A stretch of DNA of 64,000 bases from Thysanoteuthis rhombus (lineage: Eukaryota > Mollusca > Cephalopoda > Oegopsida > Thysanoteuthidae), in contig OY735219.1 in NCBI GenBank assembly GCA_963457665.1, forward strand, positions 39,364,477 to 39,428,476. Direction: 5' to 3'. Below the pieces are notes generated by a model. The model did not search any database and had not been told where the DNA came from. It worked only from the letters and a program-made list of their open reading frames with translations. Below, piece after piece: positions 34,370 to 44,888 of this stretch. How positions within the stretch are numbered: the first letter of the stretch is position 1; every line of letters starts with the position of its first letter. The translations under genes were made by a program, and so were the position numbers.

Positions 34370-35150
34370 AAACTCATCACAGCCTGTCTCGAGATGATCT
34401 TCCGAAACCTGGACAGGGAGAATAGAGGAATCAAATCAAAAGCAACCTCAGATTTGCAGTCGACATCGTCCTTTTTGCAGAGAACCTTCACAACCTCCAA
34501 TAAATGCTAGATGAACTACATGAAGAAAGCAAAAATGATGGCTGACACATGAACTTCAGTAAAATGAAACTCATGTGCAACAACCACTTCGAGAATAAGG
34601 ACATAATTGTCAAGATCAAAGATGCAAAACAGGGGAACTACATCTACCTATGACAAAGAATCTCTATGAAATCCACAAAAGAAGAAGTAATCAAGCAAAG
34701 AATCACCCTTAGTTGGCAAGCCTTTGGCAGGGCATTCTCCTGATATTCACTTATGAAGCTGAAACATGGAACCTAACCAAAAGATAGACCCATAAACTGA
34801 GAAGCATGCAAAGCGCACATGAAAGAATCATGCTCAACCTCACATGGAGAGATCACAAGACAGTGCAGTATATCAGAAAGAAAACAGGAGTCCGAGACAT
34901 TATAGAATCTATTAGAAAACTTAAATGGCAATGGGCAGGTCATGTTGCAAGATGTTGCAACTGATGGACATCACGACTCACAACATGGATCCCCAGAGAT
35001 CACAGGCAAACTAAGGCCAACAGAACACAAGATGGAGAGATGAACTGGACAAATTTAGAAAATACTGGCTCTGCAACACCCATGATAGAAAAATGTGGCG
35101 GATCCTGGGGAAGGTCTGCGTCCAACGATGGACATTAAAAAAATGATGAT
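34370..35150 (+). mobile_element. RTE-type LINE 3' portion
   Basis: Frameshifted translation: LEMIFRNLDRENRGIK, an RT remnant in which the YADD block is damaged (SDLQSTSSFLQRTF-like). Then come the thumb region, TWRDHKTVQYIRKKTG and WQWAGHV. It ends with GGGGAAGGTCTGCGTCC and a short AATGATGATG tail. A gap near 34738 removes part of the thumb region present in other copies. Confidence 0.75.
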
Positions 35151-35169
35151 GAAACAGTCATCTAATTGT

Positions 35170-35562
35170 TACAGTTCTGGTTATGTCACTCAATAGAAAC
35201 TGTCATGTGACCAACATCTTTTAATAGCATGCCACGTTGGGAGTGATCAATTAAAGAATTTGGAAATGAGTGATCAATGAATAGGCTATGTCCTCCCCTT
35301 TTGTTGGACAGTGACCACTAACTCAGTGACCAATACAGCATAAACTTGTGTAGTAAATTGAACTTCCCATTAAAAACCTATTGGGGGAAGAATTTTCAAA
35401 ATACAAAAAAGCTTTTTCTTTAGACATAATTAGGAGTGACTGCTTAAATTTTCAGCTCTATAACTTTATGACACATACATGCATGACCAGTCAGTCAACC
35501 AGACCAACTTGAAAACTGAAGAGACCTATTTTGACAGTATTGATAGTAAGTTTCTTATTAGA
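35170..35562 (-). repeat. Family 1 repeat, copy 15
   Basis: Reverse: GTCACTCAATAGAAACTGTC, TGACCAACATCTTTTAATAG, GGGAGTGATCAATTAAAG, CAGTCAGTCAACCAGACC and a GACAGTATTGATAGTAAG end. Confidence 0.85.
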
Positions 35563-36450
35563 ACCAGGGAGGCCTTCAACATCTTACAATTTTTGAAATC
35601 TATAAGTTGTTCTCTGTGTTTGGTGGTATTTGAAGGGAATTCTCATTTATAAATTGGTGTGACAAGGAATAACTGTTACTACACTCCACTACAGTGAGCA
35701 ATTGGCTTATTTGAATGATGCATGGGAATTGGACATTCTCCAGACCTTCACCTTCAGATTATCTTTTATCTCATTTCATATAATCATCCTTGTTTGATTG
35801 ATGGTTCCAGCCAAATATTAGAGGCCACAAGTTCAATGTATACAAATAGGGCTATAAAAAATTATCAGAAGATTCTCTTCCAAGTGCCAAGTCACTGATC
35901 ACTGGAACAATCTTCCGGAGGTAATAACAGAATCACCAAGTCTGAATGCATTCAAAAACTTCATTAAAAACGTTTGAGCAAAAAGGTATTATTTATGACC
36001 CTGGTGTCGATCTCTATGCAATAACATCTGATTGCTGAAGAAAATAAAAAATGATAGATATATGTTAGAGCCTGGTACAAGAGGCTATCACTAAAGCCTT
36101 ATCTCAGAATACTATTATTATCATTATTATTAGAATTGTTAAAACCATTCCTTTATTTAGCTAAAAAGTGGAAAAGCAAGAAGAAATCTATGAATTCATA
36201 TGAATAGAAGATTCTTTTTGAATTTCTGGAAACTTTTGCAACAACTTGTGTTTATATTTCTCTTCGCATAGAATTGAGAGTGCAGCAAATACTGGAATTA
36301 TTCATAATTATGAAATCAAGCTGTTCTAGCAAGTCAGCCAGAAGCTTCTTTAGTTTGATGGTTAAAAATGTTAAATTTAAGTTTCAGTGACTGTTGGTGG
36401 TGCTGATATCTATGTTACTGTGCGAATAAGGCATTTCCTATGCAGAATGT
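35563..36450. other. unannotated AT-rich DNA
   Basis: No gene recognised. A TTCCAAGTGCCAAGTCACTG block and WNNLPE-like coding (CACTGGAACAATCTTCCGGAG, 35898-35918) resemble the end of other LINE reverse transcriptases in which RVVXXWNXLP is common. The evidence is too short to call. Confidence 0.3.
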
Positions 36451-36454
36451 GTCC

Positions 36455-36660
36455 ATCATTGATCACTGCTATGCACAACAGACTGGTTTAAACACTGTTG
36501 CTGGGTTAAGTCAATTACAACTACCCCTTAAGGGACTGTTGCTGGGTTTAGGTTATTCATGTATTCTGACATTTACATGTTTCAAGAGTTTGCCCTGTTC
36601 TAAGTATTCATTATAGAAACTTGAAATTTTACACACATACTTCCCACAGTGATGGAGGAA
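36455..36660 (-). repeat. Family 3 repeat
   Basis: Reverse-oriented GACTGGTTTAAACACTGTTG and GGTTTAGGTTATTCATGT, with AAACTTGAAATTTTACACAC and TACTTCCCACAGTG further along. A GGACTGTTGCTGGG duplicate lies inside at 36534. Confidence 0.6.
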
Positions 36661-36845
36661 AAGGTTTTTTTTTTGATTTTAGAAATTCTCCTCTGAATAA
36701 ATTATTAATTGGGGGTTCAATTTGCAATGTAAGTTTATCTTAAAACTGTCCCCTGGGTTTTTTGTCAGGAAACATTCATGTTTTTCAAAATTTCGTATTT
36801 TTTTAAATGATCACTGACCAGCAAAATGCAGGAAAAGTAACTTGA
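36660..36845 (+). repeat. Family 1 repeat, copy 16 (middle only)
   Basis: GGGGTTCAATTTGCAATGTA, GTTTATCTTAAAACTGTCCC and GATCACTGACCAGCAAAATG are family 1 middle blocks. Both ends are missing; the left side is joined to family 3. Confidence 0.65.
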
Positions 36846-36929
36846 TTGTCATAATTAAACACATCTAAATTTGTTTGCTAAAATTTAAATCATGAGAGCT
36901 TGTACAACACATTCATCCACACAATGATT

Positions 36930-37140
36930 TATAAATATATATACATGTATATATATTTATATATATGTATATGTGTGTGTGTGTAAGAGATAAGCAAGAA
37001 GTAAGGAATAGCCACACTGGTTAGATATCTAATAAAAAGTCAGTGTTCCAAGTTGCATTTCCAGCTAAAAGAAGAAAAATTCTCTTGACTGGTTTCAATG
37101 AGATTTTTTAAAAATATACATATGTATATATATATAATTT
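36930..37140. repeat. Short TA/TATG microsatellites
   Basis: Interrupted TA runs at 36937-36984 and 37116-37136 with unrecognised sequence between. Confidence 0.8.
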
Positions 37141-37194
37141 GAACTACAGAAAGTGAGGCAGAATTGGGAGTGAAAGTGTGTGGAAGTTAGGTTT

Positions 37195-37280
37195 ATTTAT
37201 CTGTAAATGTTTTCATTAATGGTCTAGACATGTTTCGGGAGGTATTCCCATCTTCAGTAGAGTGTGCTGTGTGTGTATGT
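37195..37280 (-). mobile_element. PLE-like terminal repeat (family P3) with hammerhead-like core
   Basis: The minus strand reads CTGAAGA (37257-37251), T, GGGA, ATACC, TCCC, GAAAC (37236-37232), then ATGTCTAGACC. The CUGANGA and GAAA boxes are both intact around a 4-bp stem. No associated coding region was found. The downstream (minus) ATTTACAGATAAATAAACC has no match in the window. Confidence 0.5.
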
Positions 37281-37599
37281 GTGTGGGTATATTTTGAGGG
37301 GTTATAAGTTTGATGTGGAACATGAGTCCTCCATCAGGAGCTTTGCTTTGTAAGCAAAAAATGGTATTCCATCTGCTAGGGACATCCTGTTGTGTGAAAG
37401 AAAATTTAGTCTGTGATGAAGTCTGTGGTGTTAGTAGCAGTAATGGGTCTTGGAGTGGACATATGGTAGGAGGGAAGTGTTGTGGTGTTAGATTGTGTGG
37501 GTAGGTTAGGGATGGTGTAAATGGAAGGGTGATGAGGTTAAGGAACTACATAGGTTTTAACCTTATGCATACATATATATATCCTGGCGTGCTATGTTT

Positions 37600-37810
37600 A
37601 TATAACTGTTCTGTTTTCAAATCCTCAAAATGGTTTCATGGTAAATATCTAACGATCCCAATAAGAGAAAATTTATACATAGTACCATGATATTAAATTA
37701 TGTCCACAAAATAAAAAACACTGAATGAAATTGCATAGATTTCATTAACAAATGTAAAATAAGTTTTGAAATGAGTTTAGTGCTTAAAGCGGTAAAAACT
37801 TTTCAGACTA
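37600..37810 (-). repeat. TA-linked repeat, copy 2
   Basis: Reverse-oriented relative of 38900-39150: TGGTAAATATCTAACGATCC, AATAAGAGAAAA, and TTTAGTGCTTAAAGCGGTAA, with short TA tracts right after it at 37821-37855. Confidence 0.6.
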
Positions 37811-37859
37811 TTCATACATTTATATATATATACTGTCTAGAAATATATATATATGATAA

Positions 37860-38022
37860 TAAATTGGGTTATATTATACAAAAACTTATTTGAAATGATC
37901 TCTCATCATTACACTGTGAATGTATCATTCAACCTAAACAACAGAAATAGAATAAATAATTAAAGAAAATGTGGCTGCTGCAGGAATTAAACCTGCAACT
38001 GACAGCATAGCTGCTTCAATGT
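37860..38022 (-). repeat. tRNA-like SINE, copy 4a
   Basis: Minus-strand GCAGGTTTAATTCCTGCAGC with the shared body (TTTCTTTAATTATTTATTCT). It is head-to-head with copy 4b. Confidence 0.75.
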
Positions 38023-38024
38023 AG

Positions 38025-38195
38025 TGTTGCTCTTTCAATTCCTACAGCAGCCCCTTTTTCTTTAATCATTTACTCTGTTTCTGTTGTCTAGGTTGCGTGA
38101 TACATTAACCATGTAACAATGGAAGATCATTTCAATTAAGTTTCTTTGATATAACGCAATTTATAATCATCCTATTGGATCATATGTATCAATTT
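38025..38195 (+). repeat. tRNA-like SINE, copy 4b
   Basis: TTTCTTTAATCATTTACTCT body and a GATCATTTCAATTAAG tail. The B-box segment is degraded (TTTCAATTCCTACAGCAGCC). Confidence 0.7.
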
Positions 38196-38199
38196 CTTG

Positions 38200-38204
<5 letters not shown>

Positions 38205-38262
<58 letters not shown>
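38205..38262. repeat. (TA)n microsatellite
   Basis: TA run between SINE copy 4b and a LINE fragment. Confidence 0.95.
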
Positions 38263-38263
<1 letters not shown>

Positions 38264-38267
38264 ATCA

Positions 38268-38690
38268 TCAGACTTTCCTCACTCTTGGAGGAAAAACCCC
38301 TCCCACGTCCATTCCCTTTGATGTCTATTATTGTAGCACTCTGTCCTATCACTACACATTGTCTGCCACCCCTCCCCTGGATTCTGGCCTTGTCTCTCGG
38401 TATCCATTCAGTGACTCTGATGGTCCACCTGTTGTTGTAGCGACGGGCTAGATATCCAGCCAATCTATGCCTGTCATGTTAGATGGATTGAATGATGTCA
38501 GATACTCTTCTATGATGCTTCATCCAGCTGTTGTACTTTCCGTCTCAAAATTAAATGTCTAACATCACCCATTCCATCTTCCTTTCGGCTATGGCGAGTA
38601 TCTCTGCTTCGCTGTTGTTAATTGTCCAAGTCTTGTAGCCATACATCATAACATTATTCATTGAACACCCCTTTCTTCAATTTCATTGTC
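38268..38690 (-). mobile_element. LINE 3' fragment, third RTE-like subfamily
   Basis: Minus-strand translation with one or two frameshifts: YGYKTWTINNSEAEILAIAE, then RKMEWVMLDI, LAGYLARRYNNRWTIRVTEW and IPRDKARIQGRGGRQ, ending in KGNGRGRGF. This corresponds to the tail after the RT thumb (the WAGHVAR equivalent is LAGYLAR). It is diverged from the other LINEs in the window. Confidence 0.7.
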
Positions 38691-38769
38691 TCTCTTCTTA
38701 ATTCATGCATTCGAATGGATTTATTAGGGTATGTATAGATATTTGTTATATATTCATTCTTAAAAAGTC

Positions 38770-38796
38770 ATATATATATGTATATACGCACACATA

Positions 38797-38874
<78 letters not shown>

Positions 38875-38898
38875 TAGATAGATAGATGGATGGATGGA
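38770..38898. repeat. (TA)n with (GATA)n/(GATG)n end
   Basis: Long TA run passing into TAGATAGATAGATGGATGG. It lies beside a TA-linked repeat. Confidence 0.95.
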
Positions 38899-38899
38899 C

Positions 38900-39150
38900 T
38901 GACACTGTATGCTTTACAGCTTTAAACACTAAACACATTAAAAACTTTTTTCAAAAATTTTTTGTGTCACTTCAGTCCCTTCTTTCCCATCATCAGTCAA
39001 TGCAATTTATGTCATTTTCCTCAGTGTTTTTTCATGTATTTCATATACTTTATTCTTATGGCACAATGTGTAGAATTTCTCTTGTTGGGATCATCAGTTG
39101 TTTACCATGTAACCATTTCAGGGATTCAAAAACAGTTATATCAACTCTCA
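38900..39150 (+). repeat. TA-linked repeat, copy 3
   Basis: GCTTTACAGCTTTAAACACT, then TTTTTTGTGTCACTTCAGTC, TCAATGCAATTTATGTCATT, TTGTTGGGATCATCAGTTGT and ACCATGTAACCATTTCAGGG. The 101-residue frame here is not conserved in copy 4. Confidence 0.75.
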
Positions 39151-39195
39151 ACACTCAAGCAGCGTTGATCAAATACGGAAAAAAGATATAGAATT

Positions 39196-39237
39196 CTCTC
39201 TCTCTCTCTTGATATATATATATGCACACACACACAC

Positions 39238-39290
<53 letters not shown>

Positions 39291-39625
39291 TATAAACACA
39301 CATATGCATATATGTATGTATATAAATATATGTAAATATATCTATATATATGTATGGATATGTACATATACATATGTATACATATACATATATGTATGGA
39401 TATGTAAACATACACATATATATACATATATATGTATATATATATACATATATATAGAAATGTATACATATGAATATGAGTATATATATACAAATATATG
39501 CATATCTATACATATATATATATGTATATTTATATATATGTATGCTTGTATATATGTCTATTTATGTGTATGTATATATATGCATATATATTTGTACATA
39601 CATATATATATATGTATTTTTGTAT
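39196..39625. repeat. (CT)n, (TA)n and degenerate CATA/TATG microsatellite field
   Basis: A short CT run, a CA run, a TA run to 39292, then about 330 bp of degenerate TATACATATG-like repeats. The Tyr/Ile-rich frames are artefacts. Confidence 0.95.
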
Positions 39626-39661
39626 CACTGGCAATTGTTAAGCTCAATTGTAAGATCAACA

Positions 39662-39820
39662 TTATGTTGAAGCAGCTACCCTATTGGTTGCAGGTTTTAT
39701 TCCTGCAGCAGCTTTATTTTTTTGATCGCTTATTGTATTTATGTTTTCAAGACCAAATGATCCATTAACTGTGTAATGACGGAAGATCTTTTCAATGAGA
39801 ATTATAATCATACATATATA
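39662..39820 (+). repeat. tRNA-like SINE, copy 5
   Basis: TTGAAGCAGCTACCCTATTG, GCAGGTTTTATTCCTGCAGC, CCAAATGATCCATTAACTGT and GAAGATCTTTTCAATGAGAA. It starts between two microsatellites. Confidence 0.75.
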
Positions 39821-39854
39821 TATATATATATATGTGTATATATGTGTATATGAT

Positions 39855-40210
39855 GAAATATAGGATTTGCTATGCAAACATGTTCTTTTTCTGCCCTGTT
39901 TGGGCTTTCACAGGCAAATGATTCTATATATTTCAGATCCTGTTTAGGATGCTCATTGAGAGAGTGCCCCTTTTTTTCAAGGGTTGAAAATTTTCCTTTT
40001 ATTCAATTCATAAGTCTTTTTTTTTTTCTCTTTTCTTTTCCTGGTTTAGTTGTTAGTCACTGCTTGCTATGTTTTTCTGTTTTACATAATAGAAATACTT
40101 TACAGTCTGGTTTTTTTAAATTATAAAATAACCGGAGATTCTTTAGGCACTTTCTTTATCAGTATGTTGTTGGAACATCAGCTCTTTGTGATATTTTTCC
40201 TCTTTGGGCG
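39855..40210 (-). mobile_element. PLE terminal repeat (P1), outer copy
   Basis: Minus-oriented. Shares with 40393-40635 the blocks GTTGTTGGAACATCAGCTCT / GTTGTTAATCTATCAGCTCT and the hammerhead-like segment: GCCC (39893-39896) and GGGC (39902-39905) stem, then AGAAA on the minus strand. The CTGATGA box is altered to CTGTGAA. A TA tract borders it at 39812-39855. Confidence 0.7.
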
Positions 40211-40392
40211 TATTTTATTCATATTGAAATCTGTTTCCCAGTGTTGGGGTTCACTTTTATATGAGCTTAGTTGTTAATTAAATTTTTCTGGGTTTGGTAT
40301 GTTTTTAGATATCTAAGACAATTATTGGAAGGTAATTAGGCAGTTCTTAAAGTGGCAGGAAGTATGAAATAGTTGTAATTTTAATATTTTTT

Positions 40393-40635
40393 GTTGCACA
40401 AACACGTTTATGTTTCTGCCCTTTTGGGGCTTCCCTAGGTAAATGATTTGATTTATTTGGATCCCTATTTAGGGTGTTATCGGAGGAGAGTCTATCCTTG
40501 TTTAGTTATTTTGTTGATCTCTGTATTCTCAGGAAAGTAGATTTCTGGCTAGTTGTTATAAATTACTTGGGATATTTCAGACTTTTCTATCAGTGTGTTG
40601 TTAATCTATCAGCTCTTTGTGGTATGTTCCCTCTT
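40393..40635 (-). mobile_element. PLE terminal repeat (P1), inner inverted copy
   Basis: Minus-oriented. GTTGCACAAACACG, a hammerhead-like stem (GCCC 40418-40421, GGGC 40427-40430) followed on the minus strand by AGAAACAT, then GGATCCCTATTTAGGGTG and TATCAGCTCTTTGTGG. It is the inverse of 41425-41745. Confidence 0.75.
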
Positions 40636-40639
40636 ATAA

Positions 40640-41135
40640 AAAATCATACTGATAGAGTATTAAAGAATAATACTGGTAGAGAAAATATAAATGAACCAAA
40701 GTGCAGTTGTACAAACAGCAACAGGTGCCCTTTGCAAAACAAATGCCTCAAATTGGATATTGTATATCAAGCTGAAATATCAACCCTAAGGAAACCCTTA
40801 GAAGTGAAATGTTATGTAGAAATATCAAAAACACCCTTTAAATTGAGATTAGCAAACCATACATTATCTTTCACAAACGACTATTACAAAAACAATACAT
40901 CACTATCCACACATTACTGGAACCATTAAGACAGCAATCTCACTCACGCAGTAAAATGGAAAATATTAAAACAAACACATCTATGCCAGAACATTGAAAC
41001 ATCATGCTACTAATGTTAAATTGAAAAAAAGAGATTCTCACCTTTACTAAAATAAAACAGACTTACTAGACAGGAAAAATGAAGTACATGTAAAATGTCA
41101 TCACCGCTCAAAAATTTCTAATAAAAAACATAATT
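40640..41135 (+). pseudogene. Penelope-like element endonuclease remnant (GIY-YIG type)
   Basis: The frame to 40929 encodes KCSCTNSNRCPLQNKC (a Cys cluster of the type that precedes the PLE endonuclease), then LDIVYQAEIS and VKCYVEISKTPFKLRL, with ANHTLSFTND following. The YVE, R and NH..SF positions fit the PLE GIY-YIG endonuclease fold. A stop after HYWNH and frameshifts follow, then KKEILTFTKIKQTYL and CHHRSKISN-like pieces, matching a typical PLE C-terminus. The reverse-transcriptase domain is absent, so the copy is dead and 5' truncated. It sits between inverted terminal repeats, an arrangement known for PLEs. Confidence 0.7.
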
Positions 41136-41189
41136 TATCATCATGCATACAGGTGTGCAAAAATTAATCACCATAGCTATCTTATTCTT

Positions 41190-41260
41190 CTCATCATTAC
41201 TAGTAATAGTAGTAGCAGTATTACTATCAGTATTATTATTAGTATTATCAAGCCCTCAGC
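41190..41260. repeat. AGT/ATT trinucleotide-rich tract
   Basis: Imperfect TAGTAATAGTAGTAGCAG and TATTATTATTAG runs after the endonuclease remnant. Confidence 0.8.
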
Positions 41261-41424
41261 CATTTGAAAAGCAACTTAATCACTTTCCCATACTTATCTT
41301 GAATATATGAATGCAAACCCACAAAGAATATTTAGAGAATTAAGCATAAACAACTAAAGTCATGTAAAAGTGTATCCTAAAACTGTTTGGGGGAAGTAGA
41401 TAGAAGCAGGAAGTGTTACTTCCT

Positions 41425-41850
41425 GAGAGGAAACATGCCACAAAGTGTTGATGGATTAACAACCCACTGATGAAAAAAAGTGTCTGAAACATCTCAAGTA
41501 ATTTTTAACATCTAGCCAGACATCCGCAACCCCTATGGAAGATAAAACAAAAACAGAAATCAACAAATAAATAAGGAAAAGAAAAAAAGAAAAAGAAATA
41601 TAAATAGATTAAGACAAAGTTTTTCCACCCAGAAAAATAGACGCCTCCAATTACGTCTTAAATAGGGATCCAAGTAAATTGAATCATTTGCCTGAAGAAG
41701 CCCCAAAAGGACAGAAACCTAAATGTGTTTTTGCAGCAAAACCAGTATTTCTTCATATTCAAAGCTTTACTTTAACTTAATATTGAATGTATTGAGCACT
41801 TCATGAAATGAATCCAACACACATTGGATATTGAATAACTGATTTGTACT
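41425..41850 (+). mobile_element. PLE terminal repeat (P1), downstream copy
   Basis: ATGCCACAAAGTGTTGATGG, GGATTAACAACCCACTGATG (a second CTGATGA...GAAAC pair at 41467-41490), then AAATAGGGATCCAAGTAAAT. The hammerhead-like core follows: CTGAAGA 41692-41698, GCCC/GGAC, GAAAC 41714-41718. The tail is ATTGAGCACTTCATGAAATG. It is the inverse of 40393-40635. Confidence 0.75.
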
Positions 41851-42095
41851 TTGGTATATAAACTTATAAACTAGGTGTTACCAAAAAGTTCTGAGAATTT
41901 GACTATTATAAAAACTTGTACGTGTGGTGTTTATATGATTATATCCAATTATAGATACAGAAACATACATATATAGTTGAGGGTCTAAGAAAACATTAAC
42001 ATTCTCTATATAATACACCATTCAATGTATTTTTAATTGAAGCTTTAGTGTAACATTCTTAATCATAAATCTGTTGATTTTTAAAAAAGTAACAT
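41851..42095. other. unannotated AT-rich DNA
   Basis: Nothing recognised. Confidence 0.4.
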
Positions 42096-42099
42096 GGTT

Positions 42100-42415
42100 A
42101 TTAACCCTTTGAACACTGTCCCCTTCCCATACATAACTCACACTGATACCCAGGAGCTATGTAATATGCATATATAACCAAATATAAACTAGAAGCTATA
42201 TAATGTGTGCTTTATTTAATCAATATCCCAAAGTCAGATAACGGACAGAGGGCTATAATTTTGGGTATAAGAAAGCTCATGTTGGCAAACAAACAGCAGA
42301 TATAATGCGAACTGAGTCTGATCAATGTCCACAAATCAGATTAAGATCAGTGGGTCAGGATTTTTGGCGCATTGGAATATATATCAATGTTTGTAAACAA
42401 AACATGTGTTAGCGG
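42100..42415 (+). repeat. Family 4 repeat, copy 2
   Basis: ACCCTTTGAACACTGTCCCC, CTGATACCCAGGAGCTATG, AGATCAGTGGGTCAGGATTT and TATCAATGTTTGTAAACAAA are in the same order as 13591-13880. Confidence 0.6.
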
Positions 42416-42653
42416 CTTGTGCTTGTGCTAAAGAACTTCCCAAAAGTTGAATGTGTTATATGATGCCATTTAGCATACATCTGAAAAATGCAAGGGAAAA
42501 TGATATAGTTGAAACAGAGCTATGAAATTTGTAGCTTTTATTTATCATCCTTTGGCCGACTGAAAAAATCAAAACATTGTTGAGTCCACAAACATATCAA
42601 CATAGCAGTAATACTGCTTTATATTCCCAATACAGACATCAGCGGTTTCCAAC

Positions 42654-42696
<43 letters not shown>
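42654..42696. repeat. (GA)n microsatellite
   Basis: About 42 bp of perfect AG repeats. Confidence 0.97.
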
Positions 42697-42697
<1 letters not shown>

Positions 42698-42699
42698 TA

Positions 42700-43300
42700 A
42701 CGCATCCGCCAAAAAAGAGGAGAAAGAGACGCTAAAAGTCATGTCACAGGATCATCAGTCATCACCACCTGACTTTGAGCAAATCCAAGTATAAAAGCAA
42801 AACATGCCATCATGACAGGAACAGCCTCACCCATTCTGACAAACTATGTCACAGGTTACATAGCTCAATGTGAACAATAGGCATCCTTTCCTCACAGAAA
42901 AAAAACAAAACATTCATCAGAAATAATTGGCTAAAGATGTGAAGTCATTAAATTTTAACCCAGGTTTCTTTATGCAAACAATGATGAAATTGCTTGCAGA
43001 CACAGCAGGGGTCAGCCAGGATCAAGTGTGTGACCTCCTTGTTACTAAACTGAGAGATGAGAGAATCTCTCGAGGAAAATCAGTCCTTACACAGCAAAGT
43101 TTATTTAAATCAAACTTATTAAATCAAACAGAAAAGTTAATGAACTTCACTTATTGATTTTTTCTTCCCTCATCATATTATACATGTTCAAAGAATTAAT
43201 AACCAAACTATGCTTTTAGTATACAATGTACTAAGTCTGTCTGCAAATTATCCAGCCGTTTGATATTAATGAGGGAATTGCCTACAAAGGACAGTGCCTG
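42700..43300. other. unannotated DNA
   Basis: The 76-residue frame at 42927-43157 shows no recognised domain and no conserved context. Confidence 0.4.
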
Positions 43301-43304
43301 TTCA

Positions 43305-43510
43305 GTCCATTTTAAAGTACTTCCTTTGGAACCTCACCCGCTGATCTGAACGTCCTTTCAACTTTTCAAAACAGTCTGAAAAGTTCTTTTTCAGTATTGC
43401 CAGCAGCTGCCCAATCACATTCTCCTTAATCTCACCCATGGTTTAAAATCTTCTTTGGAAAAGCCAAAAGTCACAGTGAACAAAAGCTGGACATTGAGGG
43501 CACTGACAGA
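43305..43510 (-). pseudogene. mariner-like transposase C-terminal relic
   Basis: Minus-strand translation gives CPAFVHCDFWLFQRRF, a stop, then MGEIKENVIGQLLAILKKNF, followed by SDCFEKLKGRSDQRVRFQRK and YFKMD-stop. The spacing of CDFWLF, IKENV, the F..CF helix and the terminal YF.MD resembles the end of Tc1/mariner transposases. The N-terminal and catalytic regions were not found intact upstream (43510-44100), and no terminal inverted repeats were located. Confidence 0.5.
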
Positions 43511-44885
43511 CCTGATTGATGCAATGTCTTGCCAAAAAAACCCTGCATAAGACACAAAAAGTCCACTCATTGAGTCACTGTGAATGCAACAGTCACACAG
43601 TTCACAAGCTCATTGAATGGAGTCTCACTGCCAACTGAGTAATCCAATGGAGGAGTGTCCATTACAAATGTGCAGATACATTCATTAGGATTCATGTTAA
43701 TGGACTGACTTGATCTTGAAAATCACTCAGTTCAATTTTTGACCTGTTATTCTCAAGTTTTTCCATTTTATGACGTAAAACTCCATCTTCCATGAAAACG
43801 TGCTGATTTTGTCTAATTAACTTACAGTGAATATTGAGAGTAGTCCCTCCAGCAGAATGAATATGTATTTCTCAGAATTGATATTCCCCACATCCTCTAA
43901 AAATCCGAATAACAAGTGTCTCAATAACTCCTTAACCAAAAATCTGCCATGTTTTATAAGAAGCAGTTAAAGCAAAATTCATGGCAAATCAATCTTCAAA
44001 CCAATGTTTTCCAATGTAAGTTCAGTGGAAAAAATCTGGGGTTCTTTGACATAAGGCATGTTTTAATAGAAATACTTTCAATATTCTTAGTGACTCCTTC
44101 CAAGAATCTGAACTGGGTTTAGAGTTAAATATCTGAAATGATATTAAAAATTATCCTAACAACTTATGACAATTTTCAACTGAGTATTTTCGAGATTTGA
44201 AGAACAGAGATTATTATTGGTTGCATATTCCATTGGAAGTTAAAGAAAGGCCAACAGGATCTCTTACCTGTGAAAATAGGTATGAGTTCCTCAATTTTTT
44301 GGAAATTGTGTAAGTGTTTCACAACAAAATAAGTTTGTAAACTATTGCTCTAGACCCATTCTCATCTGCCTTTGAAAACTCACCAAATTGGTTCAAGAAG
44401 TGGCTTTCTTCTGGCTGTTCTGCCATAATATCTTCAATGATAAAGATATTGGATTGTCATTCTGATTTCAGCACACTTTTTCACATATGTTGACTCACAT
44501 AAGTTTTTTTTTCTAAATTATGATCCCATCACCTGAACCTACTTGTCTAATTGCTCAGGTTAACTTGAACAAGATGCCATTGTTTTCTTTCATAAGCAAA
44601 TTTTATGATTACGCAATTCACGGTCATGAATGTAATCCTCAATTTGAGTGTTATTTGATGCTGGTTTATCAAAACTTTGGATTTACCAGCAATATACCTC
44701 CTTTTGAGGATTATGAGGTATTGGGAAAATAATTATGCAGTTATTTCTTATGGACTTTTATAGTAAAATCAGTCATTGGCATGCAGTATATCTGTTTTAA
44801 ACATAAATGTAATGGTGTATATTCACTAATATCAAGTCTCTGTAAGCTGCTGGAGCCAAGTCAAAGATATTGGTGGGATTCAGGC
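43511..44885. other. unannotated AT-rich DNA
   Basis: May include further decayed transposase sequence on the minus strand to about 44100. Nothing else recognised. Confidence 0.35.
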
Positions 44886-44888
44886 AGC

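Noticed and set aside
40474-40640. N-terminal extension of the PLE endonuclease frame from Met at 40474
   Set aside because: This part overlaps the inverted terminal repeat on the opposite strand. The frame is open there by chance, so the protein remnant begins near 40640.
42927-43157. 76-residue frame with a methionine start
   Set aside because: It has no recognised domain, neighbour or conserved copy and is compatible with chance in this length of sequence.
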